64,000 bases of DNA from Colocasia esculenta (Eukaryota > Streptophyta > Magnoliopsida > Alismatales > Araceae). Below are positions 42,701 through 53,684 of this stretch, in pieces; within the stretch, counting starts at the first letter, position 1; each line of letters opens with the position of its first letter. The translations under genes were made by a program, and so were the position numbers. The DNA lies in contig CM024753.1 in NCBI GenBank assembly GCA_014218235.1, forward strand, positions 176,242,348-176,306,347, in the 5' to 3' direction. Under the pieces are notes generated by a model. It searched no databases. It was not told the DNA's origin and worked only from the letters and a program-made list of their open reading frames with translations.

Positions 42701-44649
42701 TGTTGTTGCCCAGCAAGCAAGCCCAGAGGGGGGTGAATGGGTCTTTTCAAAACAATTGGTCAACTAATACATGTTCACAAAAACATTCACACCACACACA
42801 CTTCGATTGTGGTTAGTGTTAGTAAAGAAATGAATGCAAAGATAAGCACATACACATTGCATGAAGATTTATCCTGGTTCGGACCTCTCCATAGGAGTCC
42901 TACGTCCAGTCCCTGAGTAACAACTCAGGATTTTACTAACAAGGGTACAGTCCCCCTTAAGGACACTACAGCACCCAGCACCCCAGCTGGTCTTCCTTCA
43001 CACAAAGGGAACAACACCCTGGAACCGACCAGGTCTTCCTTCCAACCGAAGGGCACAACAAGAAAAGTGTTCAAGGATGAAGCCCCTAGATCAAGCTTAT
43101 AGAGCACAACTTGATCTGAAGCTAAGAACTGAGAAGAAAACATCTACAACAAAGAACTCTTCTCAGAACTAAAGGCTCTCTCACAGATCTACACTTAGCA
43201 CAGAGAGCAAGAGCTAGAACAGATGGGATTCTTGGTTTCGCTCTTCAGAAAGCTCACAGAAGGTTGTAAGCGTTGTATCACCGTTGTTTTTATTCTGGAG
43301 CTTCAATCTTCTATTTATATCTTCAATTTGAAAATTGAACGTTGAAGTGTCCGTTGTCTCTAAGTTCTGGTTTACGTTAGACTGCATGGTCATGTAGAAG
43401 TTCAACGGTCTTTTGGCTTTTCATGCACGCAAAGAGAGAAGATCTTCTGTAATATCCTTTGGCTTCTATTTTGTCCAACGTTGTATGATGAGTGCTGTCA
43501 GAGATCTGCACGCATTACAAGCTTAAACAATAGACAGCTAAGCTGTCTCTTGTTGCCAGTCAACGTTAGATTGATTTTATATAGAAATAGATGTTCCATT
43601 TTGTTCTTCTAAAAGGATGTTTACAGAATAATCATGAGAATAGAAGATATCATTTGCATGCACTGCAGTGATATGTTCAGTCATAATAAATGCATGGTTG
43701 TCAGAGAGATATACGTGAAGATTTTGACTTTTCAGCGTACTCAGAAACGAGTTCAAATGTCAAGTCATTATATTCCATGAAATCGTTACATGCATGACTT
43801 ATGAAATCATTATGCAAACAAGTGAATCGTTGTGCATTCATAAGTAAACAGATGCATACACAAATCGTTATATATATTAATAATCAAATCATTAAGGACA
43901 ATGTGAGTAAATCGTTGTTTACTATATCGAATCGTTACAGCGACCAAGTCGTTATGTAACTTATCGAATCGTTATAGTGACAAAGTCGTTATGTAACTTA
44001 TCGAATCGTTACAGGGATCAAATCGTTATGACGGTATAGGCAAATCATTGTGAACCAAGTCGTTACGAGCAAATCGTTGTGAAGGCAAATCGTTATGATC
44101 ACTTACGAAATCGTTGTGAGGGCAAATCGATGCAATCACTTAGCGAATCGTTGTGAGGGCAAATCGATGCGATCACTTAACGAATCGTTGTGAGAGCAAA
44201 TCGTTGTTCTCACTTAAGAAATCGTTATGAAAACAAATCGTTACGATCACTTAACAATCGTTGTGAGGGCAAATCGATGCGATCACTTAACGAATCGTTG
44301 TGAGAGCAAATCGTTGTGATACCAAACTTGATAACAAATCCTTATGAGTATGAAATCGTTATGACTCTACTGAAATCGTTACACTTCAGAGAAAATTGAT
44401 ATATATGAGGAAATCGTTATGATTCTTAGGAAATTGTTATAACAACTAGAGAGTCGATGTGTACTTAGAAAATTTTGTAAGCTATGAAGTTTAAATTGCT
44501 AGTATGAAGGATACTTACCAGTTTGGCTTGTTTGTTTTTGTTTTATTTCCTGTGCTCAAGACTTATAGAAAATTCATTAGAATAGTTTTGTTAATCACCA
44601 AAATAGATAAGTAATTTGTTTAAAATACTTGGAGACAATTGGATCATCA
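42701..44649 (-). repeat. 3' LTR of Sirevirus-type Copia element S
   Basis: On the minus strand it starts TGATGATCCAATTG at 44649, directly after a Sirevirus-style polypurine tract, and ends GGCAACAACA near 42701. About 1.95 kb. The GGGGGGTGAAT word near its end is common in LTRs of this lineage. It holds an AAATCGTT array (43745-44440). Confidence 0.75.
43745..44440. repeat. AAATCGTT minisatellite in S 3' LTR
   Basis: About 35 AAATCGTT-like words alternate with GTGAGGGC, GATCACTTA and similar spacers. GTGAGAGC-AAATCGTT-GTTCTCAC near 44190 is an almost perfect dyad. It is homologous to 42060-42700 but with different unit counts. Confidence 0.85.
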
Positions 44650-44859
44650 ATCTCCCCCTTTTTGGTGATGACAAAATATAGCATTAAACAAAGATGTTCT
44701 GAAATAACAATTTAGAAATAAAACTAGTGACATTTCGGAATCATAAGAGATGTATTTCAGAAGTGCTATATTTCTCCCCATTTTTGTCATTTAAGCAAAA
44801 AGATAAAGTAGTAAGACAAGAAAGAGAGAAAGGAGAGTGAGAAAACAAGAGAGATATAT
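44650..44859 (-). other. Polypurine tracts of element S
   Basis: The minus strand shows ATCACCAAAAAGGGGGAGAT abutting the LTR (44650-44670) and a second purine-rich tract, AAAAATGGGGAGAAATA, about 110 bases upstream. Multiple conserved tracts before the 3' LTR are usual in Sireviruses. Confidence 0.8.
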
Positions 44860-47800
44860 TTAATTGTCATGAGGAGTTACAGGGATGTAAAAAGCAGGAG
44901 ACAAAAGAGAGGCGTGCCGACGAATAATGGGCAAGGCCTGTCGTTCTTGCTCCTCAAAATAAGCCTGAAACGCCCCAGAAGAAATAGCGTAAGATGGGCC
45001 CATGTCAGGCAACATCCTTTGAATATGAAGCTGCTGCTGAGTACTCAGAAAATTGCCATATTCATTGGTGCCAAGGGAAAGTTTGTAGGTACTGAATGAA
45101 CCAAAACTGGCAAACCGAAGAAATTGGTTGATCTTGATAGGATAGAATAACTTATTCTGCAGAAGATCTTGCTTCAATGTCACAAACAGCTTGTACCTCT
45201 CGACCCACTAAAGATAAGAGTCATGAACTAAATTGATAGAATTCAGATCCAAGAATGCTTCAGCTATGAGAGTAGGCTTGCCGGCCTTACATAAGGAGCT
45301 GTTCAAGGCTTCCAATTGAATAGCTGACTGATTATAGTGCTTTTCCCAGTCAGTGAGAGAAAGCCTTTCACATTCTGACAGCAGAGGAGCAAGGACTTCA
45401 GAGGAAATATGCCCTAGGTGAAATTCTCTGAAGATAAACCTTTGGAAGGATGGAAGTCGACCCTGTTGAGCTGATATCCTTCCCATGACGCGAGCGAATC
45501 TCTCAAAGATAACAGGACCTACTGAGGAGTCCATGACCAAGGAATGCAGCTTAGGAAGGAATACAGAGTTTGGAATTTGTAGGGTGGCGAAATCCACCTT
45601 GAAAGAGCAGATGACTAGATTTTCAATTTTTAATGAAGCAACTGCCCCGTGGAACTGACCCAACTGGACTTTAGGTAACTTGTGAAGATACCAATAATCA
45701 TTGAATAACTGAAAGTACCTAATGAGCTTCACTTCCTTTTGAATGAAAGGGGCCCAGAGGGATTTGTGATGAATGACAAACCACTCAGAGAGAGTGAGTG
45801 GAGAGTCCCTGGGGGGAAATCTTTCAGACTTTGCAAGAAGATATTTCCTATAGAGAGCTGAGTGCCCTTTGGCCCACTGATCTTCAGATTTGCATTCAGC
45901 CATTTTGAAGATTTTGGATTGATCAGCTTTTGAGAAGTGGTTATAGGGAAGGACAACATTTAGGTGATTAGTCAGATTCAGAAAAGGAACACAAAAATGG
46001 TGGCAAAAATACATTTTTGAAGATATTCTCGATAGAGTGGTTTCCTTCGATTTTCAATAGTGAGGGAAAACTAAGAGGAGGAAATTAAGGTTCAGTGGGA
46101 AGAGCAAGAGCAGTGAAGAGTTTCCTCTTTTTAGAGACAGGACTAGAGGATTCAGTCCTGTGGACATGAGAGGCAACTGATAGAACAGACTAGATGGTGG
46201 AGATCTCCAACTCATCCTCGAATTTTTCTAGAAATGGACCTTCGAGTTGAGCACCTTCAGGAATGAAGGTGACAAAGGAAGGAGGAGTAGGAGGGTGGAG
46301 AATGTTTGATGAGTAGAAGAAGGTGAGATGGATGGTCCATCTAAAGAAGGAACAGAGGAAGAGGAGGCTCCAGTAGATGATGAGGCTGGAGGGTCTTCAA
46401 AAATGAAAGGAGGTAGTGGAATGGATGTAAAGGAGGCAGAAGGAGAGGTGGATTGAGATGGAAAAGAAGCTGGGGAAGAGATGGTGCGAGGTATGGGTTG
46501 TTTGAAGGTGATGGGTGCTGGAGGTGCTGTGGATGAAGAAGGTGGTGAAGGAGGGGCTAGAGTTGCAAGAGATGAAGATTCATGGGCTTCAGGAGCTACA
46601 GCGGGTTCTTCTACACTTGGCTCCATATCCTCAGAAATCACTGGTCTTGATGGTCCAACTGCAATCTCAGGTGGCCCGGATGGCCCTGCCTTCACAACTT
46701 CAACAGATGCTTTCATTGTTGTGGGTTCCTCTGCAATGCTTTGTGGCCCGGATGGCCCTGATGATGTCTCTAGAATATGCCCTGATGGCTCAGCTGTCTC
46801 GCCTTGCTGTCTGGCCTCAGAAAGGCCCTGAGCTGCTAACTGGTGCAGCTGGAGAGGGAACATGAGGGGCATAGGAGGATTGCTCCCTCGAAGAGATCAG
46901 CTTCTTAACACTGTCAAACTCACTTTTCATCCATTTGCATAATTGCTTGAACATTCTAAAATCATCTCTCAAGTTGTGTACTTCAGTGGACAAGGCTCTA
47001 ATCTCGTTAGCTGTTGAGGCTTGGTTACTGATAATAGACTGAATATCAAATTGAATAGAAGAAAGAGTTGCGCTTTGCTCATTCAGTCTTTTAACAATGG
47101 GCTTCAGATTAACCTTCAGCTGATTCTTCTTAGACCTCTTATGTGCAATTCTTTTCCTTTTGCCACTTGGCCTTTCACTGGGCTCCACAAAATTATCATG
47201 CTCTTCATTGATTAAGGGAACACTCCCAGTGCCCTCCCCGTAAGGAGCTGTTTGCTCATCAACTTCTTGCTCCCCTTGAATGGGAGCATCATCCACGACT
47301 ATATCATCATGAGTCACTTCCTGCTCTCCCTGACTAGGAGCTTCCTCCATATCTATCTCATCAGTGTGGCTTGATGCCACAACTTCTTGTTTCTTGCTAG
47401 CAACCTCTTCCACATCTTGAGTGCTTGGAATGGACAAGTGTTCTTCGGAGGACTGACCCTATCCTAGAAGTAGGAGGGGCAATCTCTTGAAATTCTTCTA
47501 CAGGCACGAGGTGCTCTAGAGGAATATCCTCTATCCTTCTGTCACTGTGACTGATTTCCTCAACAATTTCTTGAATAACATCTGCTGCTTGCTCTTCTGC
47601 TGGTGTTGTTGCCTGTTCTGCTGACTTCTCCTGAACAACTTGAGATTCTCCCCTGGCACTTTCTAGATCAATTGGAGCATCAGGTACTGCTGCTGCTGGA
47701 GCTTCTAGAATTTCTTCTTGAACCTCTGCTGCTACTGCTGCTGATTCCTCTTGATTCAATTGAACTGCAGCCTCTCCTACCTCTTCCTGGACTTCTTGGG

Positions 47801-48242
47801 CTTCGCCAATTATGGCCTCACCCTCAGCCACAGAAGTCTTGGTCCATACACCATTTATCACAGAAAATCCATTTTTCCTTAAATTTCTGCTGCAGATAGC
47901 TTGCCCCATCTTCTCTACTACTGCCCCAGACAAATTTATGCCAAAATGTTTGAATACTTTAGAGAGCAGATGGGCATATGGCAGAGACACATTTAATTTG
48001 CTCTTTGTGTCCCATATCTGAGCATGAGCAAACTTCATTCGCTCCAAAATAACTTCAGCCATGTTTATCTCCTTATTCTGGATGGCCCAGAACATCATGT
48101 CTGAATCAGCTTTGGTGCATGTGGAGAATGTAGCACTCCTTGGAACCAAAATTTGGCAAACTATAAAGTGCAATAGACGGTTGAATGCATTCATCTGATT
48201 AATATCAAGTTTTCCATCCTTCAACCGAAACTCGGGACCTAC
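44860..48242 (-). pseudogene. Element S third ORF (env-like by position), C-terminal part
   Basis: This continues 59412-59010 after the F insertion: RLKDGKLDINQMNAFNRLLH, MFWAIQNKEINMAEVILERM, KLNVSLPYAHLLSKVFKHFG and EKMGQAICSRN, then a long Glu/Gln/Ala-rich acidic linker, a basic patch GKRKRIAHKRSKKNQ, a heptad-like stretch (LNEQSATLSSIQFDIQSIIS), a Ser/Pro-rich region and a conserved C-terminal region (46014-44860). Frameshifts are near 47455, 46880 and 46230, with stops near 46190 and 45208. The position between pol and the 3' LTR matches the env-like ORF of Sireviruses. I see no signal peptide or membrane segment. The first part resembles the plant transposon-protein domain often annotated in such ORFs. 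Function is unknown. Confidence 0.7.
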
Positions 48243-48663
48243 TGTAGCAACCTGAATTTTTGCGAAAAAAATAAAAATTTAAATAAAGAATTAAAACCTG
48301 GCTAAATGGATATTTGAATAGAGTATTAAATAAAACTCATTAAATGGAAAAGAGTAATGGGCTTTGCTTAATGGATCTTCTAGAATTTATTGGGTCAAAA
48401 TATGAATTTACAAAGGGAGAATAATAAGAAAATACCCTAAATTCGTAACTAAATTATTACCGAAATAGAAAAGGGTATTTAATGCATTAATAGGAAGTTA
48501 GAGTTGGAATTGGATTCCTAAACCTACCCCATATGGGTTAACACGAATTTGGATCTTTTCAAGTCTAAATAGAGATTGGAAAGCAAGGAAGGAAGGTGGG
48601 AGTAAGGAAATTTCGTAATTTAAGAGGAATTAGAGTAGTAGTAGGAATAGAAATACATACTTG

Positions 48664-48831
48664 CATAAATAGACCTCTTAAACTCTCTTGGCAACCCTAG
48701 CTCGTTGCCAAGAGTTGCTGGACGTGGAGAAGAGGCTAAGGAGGAGAGGATTTCGTGGAGAGAAGAAAAGCTTGAAGCTTCTTCCCTTGTTCTTCAAGTT
48801 CTAGCCCTAGAAGACAAATCGAGTCAAAGGT
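48664..48831 (+). promoter_or_regulatory. Putative promoter and leader exon, element F 5' LTR
   Basis: CATAAATAG is followed about 30 bases later by a purine-rich leader containing CTAGCCCTAGAAGA, then CAAAG|GTAGGCATTC. The same arrangement is in B. It is a candidate TATA box, start and 5' splice site. A second TATA-like TTTATATACA at 49926 is a rival promoter. Confidence 0.45.
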
Positions 48832-49374
48832 AGGCATTCTCACAAGCATAAACCATGAAACTTTTTACTGCGGGTTCTTCCTACCCTCTTGAACGAAACT
48901 CCCAAGTTTCATATTTTTCCATCCATCCTATCTTTTGTTCTTAATTTTTGAAGTTCTGCAAACATGATAACCTGAGACATCATGTTAAATCCTTATCTCC
49001 TTGTATACTTGATCTCATGCTACGAAATTTTTTTTGTAAATACTTGATCTTGTTAGGGATCTTTTGACCCCAAAAGCCCTAATTTTTGTTGAGCATGCTA
49101 CTCGAATTAAATCGATCTTGCTCCCTGTATCATGTTCTATGTTACTTGTTCTTGTTCGTTCTCAAACCATGTTCAAACCATGCTCTCTCTCGAATCCCTA
49201 TTTACTGGAAGTACTCTCGTATGTCTAGTTTCATTTGCCCCTGATTTCATGGTTTTTCATCGTGTATATAATTAGTTATGGATTTCTGGACAACCCTATA
49301 TCAAAAATTGAAATCCCTGGTCCGCAATCCAATGTCTGGTCTGACTCCTGTCAGAGCCCGGCGCAGACAACCAG

Positions 49375-49560
49375 AAGGCGATGCCTCGACATGTCGCTTT
49401 CTGGGGTCCAAATACGGCAGTCCACCCGTCGCGACCACGAAGGCGACAGGTGTGCCGTCGCGTTCCCAGTACCCGATTTGCAGGCCCTGTCGCGACCCGT
49501 ACTAGACTCTGTCGCGTTCTGTCTGGCACATGTCGCCACCCTTATAGCCTTATGTCGCCT
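49375..49560. promoter_or_regulatory. Dyad cluster in element F 5' LTR
   Basis: GCGAT-GCCTCGACAT-GTCGC and GCGAC-AGGTGTGCC-GTCGC (near 49379 and 49442), with back-to-back GTCGCGAC at 49491 and further half-sites to 49555. It is repeated at 57075-57265 in the 3' LTR. Confidence 0.55.
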
Positions 49561-49892
49561 TCACAGGAATTTTGGTGAAAAACCCATAAAAATATTTCTA
49601 TCACTTTCTAAATAATTCTGACACCTTTTTACCGTTATACCCCCAGTAAAAACCTTGCCTAAAAATGGAGCTATATTGAATGTTCAAAAATACATATTTC
49701 ACGACTTTATTTCTATCTATGATTTCTTACACATGCACACACATGAACCATCCATATATGGCTGAAATTTGGCATAAAATATCTCATAATGTATCTGGTA
49801 ATTTATTGAAATAAAGAATATTAATTGCCCTATTTTAAAGGACTTGTATTCGTTTCTCGCGTTGTTTATACACCGATATCGACGCTCCACTG

Positions 49893-49935
49893 TTCTAGAA
49901 TTCCTCTAGAACGTCGAGCACCTGTTTTATATACA
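49893..49935 (+). promoter_or_regulatory. TTCTAGA-N5-TCTAGAA with downstream TATA-like box
   Basis: Perfect 7-base arms containing TTC-N2-GAA, the heat-shock-element core, are followed by TTTATATACA at 49926. The 3' LTR copy is at 57594-57612. This is a possible stress-responsive promoter. Confidence 0.35.
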
Positions 49936-50954
49936 CATTTTTCTTGGCTTGTGGTGAACTCTCCGTCGGATATTCCTTTCGCCGGACTAGTGAACCCTTG
50001 CACAAGGCCTCCATAAGTCTCCTCTGATCATGGATTCCCACATGGTCGACGAGCCGGTTGTACCCCAACACCCATTACCCCTTTAGGGATCGATATGATC
50101 TAAACGGCTATTAGAAGTTCGCTCTTACCTTGAATCACGTCGGACCTCTGGGCTTGTGCATAACATGGCCAGCGGGAAGATCGTGAATTCCACCTGACTG
50201 CCAATACGACGTGCGCGTGTTGTGCAACTGTTACTATCGCCTGTTTACTCGTCGTGTTATGCGAAATCGTCCACTAGCTCTCACCTATTCACGTTCACTA
50301 TACTATCTCATCTATTCATCTAGTGCTCTTATCTATTTCTTGGTACTCTCAAATTGGCCATTAATTGATTGCCTAAAGATAAACAATATAACCAATGCCA
50401 GCTCAATAGAGCCCGATCAGGTCCTGGGAGGAGCGCCCGAAAGTGCCATTTGCCCGCGGGAGTTAAATGATCAGGATGTCGGCATTACATCCAAGTGCCA
50501 TACTATCAAGATTAATCTAAGACAATCAACACAAAGTGCTATATTCTCTCGTTGTCTTTTGACAAACAAGTGCTATACTCTTTCCCGACTATCTTTAGAT
50601 AACCAAAGTGCAATTACTATCTCGATTGACAAAAGTTAATCAAAAGTGCCAGACTATTTCGATTGATAAGAAAATCAATCAAAGTGCAATTTAATCTCTA
50701 TATGGCCAACTACTTTCTCTCTCCTTGTTATACATGTTGCTTGTTATTGCTTGATGTTGACGTTATTTGCCATCGTGTTGTTGCTTTATATCGTGACTCG
50801 ATCTTATTCGTTGTACTATACTTGATTCATCTGCTATTTGAACCATGTTACTTGTGCTCTTACTTTCTCGACTTACATCACTCTCTCTATCTTTAGTTAC
50901 TCTGCCATTTAATGCACTAATTATTTAAAGCCTGCTTGAGCCTGAGACTTAAGT

Positions 50955-51009
50955 CCTACTGGGCGTTATCGCTCACCCTAGGTATTTGATGTTGTGTTCT
51001 CAGGTGAGA
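50955..51009 (+). promoter_or_regulatory. LTR hairpin plus CAG|GTGAGA junction, element F 5' LTR
   Basis: TGGGCG-TTAT-CGCTCA, then GATGTTGTGTTCTCAG|GTGAGA with CAG at 51001-51003. Identical stem to B. The partner is at 58657-58712. Confidence 0.55.
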
Positions 51010-51312
51010 CCGAGGATGACACATACACTCACGAGGAAGGGAATGATCAAGAGTGAAGCCAGGAGTACCCTTGAGTCATTATGTTATCTTAGAGTTGTAT
51101 TTAGTTATTTCCTTTTATTGCAATGTAATTGGGCCCTGTAGAATGGCTCTGATATTAGTGGTTGTAACTAGACATTTGGAAAATTATTAATGAGAAAGAT
51201 TTGCTTTAGTATTATTCAGTGTGCAATGGTTTGATGTCTAGTATACGCTCTATACCTTTTCTTGCAACTGCCTTCGCGCTCCGATATTCCGCATTGGGGC
51301 GTGACAGTTTTG

Positions 51313-51325
51313 TGGTATCAGAGCC
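51313..51325 (+). other. Primer binding site of element F
   Basis: TGGTATCAGAGCC, matching the initiator Met tRNA 3' end, lies six bases after the LTR edge. This spacing is longer than in A and B (about two bases), through inserted T residues. Confidence 0.85.
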
Positions 51326-51509
51326 TAGGTTATTCTAAGTATAGGGTGATCTAGGTTGACTAGCCTCGACTAAGAGTCAGTTATCCTACCTATGAGAGAT
51401 GTGGTTAGAACCATGGGTAATCAGCTAAAATAAACTCACACACGCACAAATTAAACTTTTAACCAGCATTATAACTATCCAACTATTTTGTAGGAACTAA
51501 ACAGCTACA

Positions 51510-53681
51510 ATGACTGCGGAACATGCCCAGATGAGAGGCATGCAAAAATCCCTCCAGAAACTGACTCGTGCCATACTTCAAGCCACCCAGCAAGGCGGTG
51601 GTAACCGTGGAGGAAACCAACCAGGTGCAGGAGAGCTGCATCGCAATTTCAGGGGTCTGAACCAGCCTAGGTTCAGTGGGTCTACGGATCCAGATGAAGC
51701 GGAGCACTGGCTAAAGGAAACGGAAAGGCTCTTCCCTGTAATGCAATGTGCGGACGGAGACAAACTTCTATTAGCGACATTCCAACTAGAGAAGGATGCC
51801 CGCGCATGGTGGGAGTTCGTAGAAGCCACAAGGGAAAACGGCCAATTTACTTGGGCCGGATTTAAGGAAGCTTATAATGCTAAGTACTTCTCTGAACGAG
51901 TACAGGAAAAGAAAGCTGTTGAATTCGCTGCTCTTAAACAGCGAAGCCTGACAGTAGCAGAATACGAAGCCCAGTTCTCTAGACTGGCACGCTATGTTGT
52001 ACATCTGATCAACACTGAGAGAATGAAGGCTAAGCGCTTTCTAAATGGCCTAAAGCCTCAGTACATTACTCAACTGGCGCCACTCGACATACAAACTTAT
52101 GCCGAGATGGTTAAGAAGGCCCAGCTGCTAGAAGATGCTACGGACTTCACTGACCGTATCAAGGGGAAGTTCGTAAAGAAAGAAATGACATCGGGACCGG
52201 CATCTGCCAAGCCGAACAATGGTAAAAAGCGTCCTTTCCACCCAACTGAGGGATCCAGCCAAGATAGGAAACCCAAGGTCTTCATCCCCAACACTCCAAC
52301 AAAGAGCCACTGCAAACACTGTGACAAGCCTGGTCACACGGCTGATGGATGCTGGAGAAAAGCCGGAGCGTGTCTGCGCTGCGGAAGTCGTGAGCATCGC
52401 ATACCCGAGTGCCCGATGCTGAAAGAAAATGAGAAGTGCCCTGCTATGCCTAAGAAACAAGGCAGGCTGCAAGCCATGTACAATGAAGAGACCGTCGAGG
52501 AAGGTGGCATGGTGGAAGGTACCCTGCGAGTCTTTTCCTTGCCAGCATTTGTGTTATTTGATACTGGAGCTACTCATTCATTTATATCTCAACACTTTGC
52601 TAATACCCTGACTGCAAAACCTACAACCATGGGTGGTGAATTCTCTGTCACAACACCCTTGGGGGAGAAGGAGAAATTAAACCAATACTTTCCATCTGCC
52701 GATGTAATGATCGGAGACCATAACCTAAAGGCCGACCTGGTATGTATGTCCATGGAAGGGTATGATGTCATATTGGGAGCCGACTGGCTATCCACATATG
52801 GGGCAAGCATCGATTGTAAGAAAGGAAGGGTAACGTTTAGTGACTTTCCTAAATTAGCATTCACTGGGATTAGACATAAGAAGCGAATGTCTCTAGTCTC
52901 CGCCTTAAAAGCCCATAACATGATAAGCAAGGGATGTTTTGCTTTCCTTGCGGCCGTCATAGTCGAAAAGAAGGGGTCAAAGATAGAAGACATCCATATA
53001 GTCCAGGACTACCCAGACGTATTCCCTGAAGACTTACCCGGAGTTCCCCCTGAACGTGACGTCAACTTCGCCATTGAGTTGACTCCTGGAGCTGCCCCGG
53101 TATCGTGTCAACCGTATCGGATGTCACCTGCCGAGCTGAAGGAATTAAAGGCGCAGCTGATCGAGCTATTAGAAAAAGGGTTCATCAGACCGAGTACTTC
53201 CCCATGGGGAGCACCTGTGCTATTCTTCAAGAAGAAGGATGGGTCGATGAGACTATGCATCGACTATCGACAACTCAATCAGCTTACCATCAAGAACAAA
53301 TATCCATTGCCTAGGATCGACGAACTATTCGACCAAATTTCTGGAGCGCAATATTTCTCCAAGATCGATCTTGGATCTGGCTATCACCAAATGAGGATCA
53401 AGGATGACGATATCTTCAAAACGGCTTTCAGGAGCAGGTATGGACATTACGAATTTGTTGTTAAGCCTTTTGGTCTAACCAATGCTCCTGCAGCCTTTAT
53501 GCAACTCATGAACAGCATATATCGGCCATACCTTGATAAATTTGTGGTCGTCTTCATCGATGATATCCTCATATATTCCAAGACCAAGGAAGATCATGAA
53601 GAACACTTGAGGACCGCACTGCAAGTCTTTCGAGACAACAAACTATATGCAAAATTAAGCAAGTGCGAGTTCTGGCTCTAA
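51510..53681 (+). pseudogene. Element F gag, protease and RT (first part)
   Basis: It starts MTAEHAQMRG. The gag capsid core is at about residues 55-190 (CADGDKLLLATFQLEKDARA, WWEFVEA, YEAQFSRLARY). There are two CCHC knuckles near 268-302 (CKHCDKPGHTADGC and CLRCGSREHRIPEC). Protease VLFDTGATHSFIS is near 348, with catalytic Asp. RT from about 503: LEKGFIRPSTSPWGAPVLFF, MRLCIDYRQLNQ, FSKIDLGSGYHQMRI, FGLTNAPAAFM, and FIDDILIYS at 682-690 with both catalytic Asp. A TAA at 53679-53681 (after KCEFWL) interrupts RT in the thumb region; the same frame reopens at once. Gag and pol are in one frame, as is normal for this lineage. Confidence 0.9.
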
Positions 53682-53684
53682 GAA

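Larger units (their letters stand above)
48243..51306 (+). repeat. 5' LTR of element F
   Basis: It runs from TGTAGCAACC to GGGGCGTGACA, 3064 bases. Landmarks: TATA-like CATAAATAG (48664), donor-like CAAAG|GTAGGC (48829/48830), dyads (49375-49560), TTCTAGA inverted repeat (49893-49911) with TTTATATACA 15 bases later, hairpin (50955-50978), TTCTCAG|GTGAGA (51003). Shared order with B suggests common LTR architecture. The frames at 49235 and 50211 recur in the 3' LTR but encode nothing recognisable. Confidence 0.93.

Noticed and set aside
42060..44440. CRISPR-like appearance of the AAATCGTT arrays
   Set aside because: Repeat words are only about 8 bases, spacers are themselves repetitive, and the context is a plant Copia LTR.
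46481..46865. Plus-strand frames opposite the third ORF of S (46481, 46515, 47603)
   Set aside because: They are mirror frames of the Ser/Pro- and Glu-rich coding strand on the minus strand.
49235..49615. Frames in the F LTRs (49235, 50211, 56979, 57912) preserved in both LTRs
   Set aside because: Identity follows from LTR duplication; both contain differences that change the frames, and no domain is seen.
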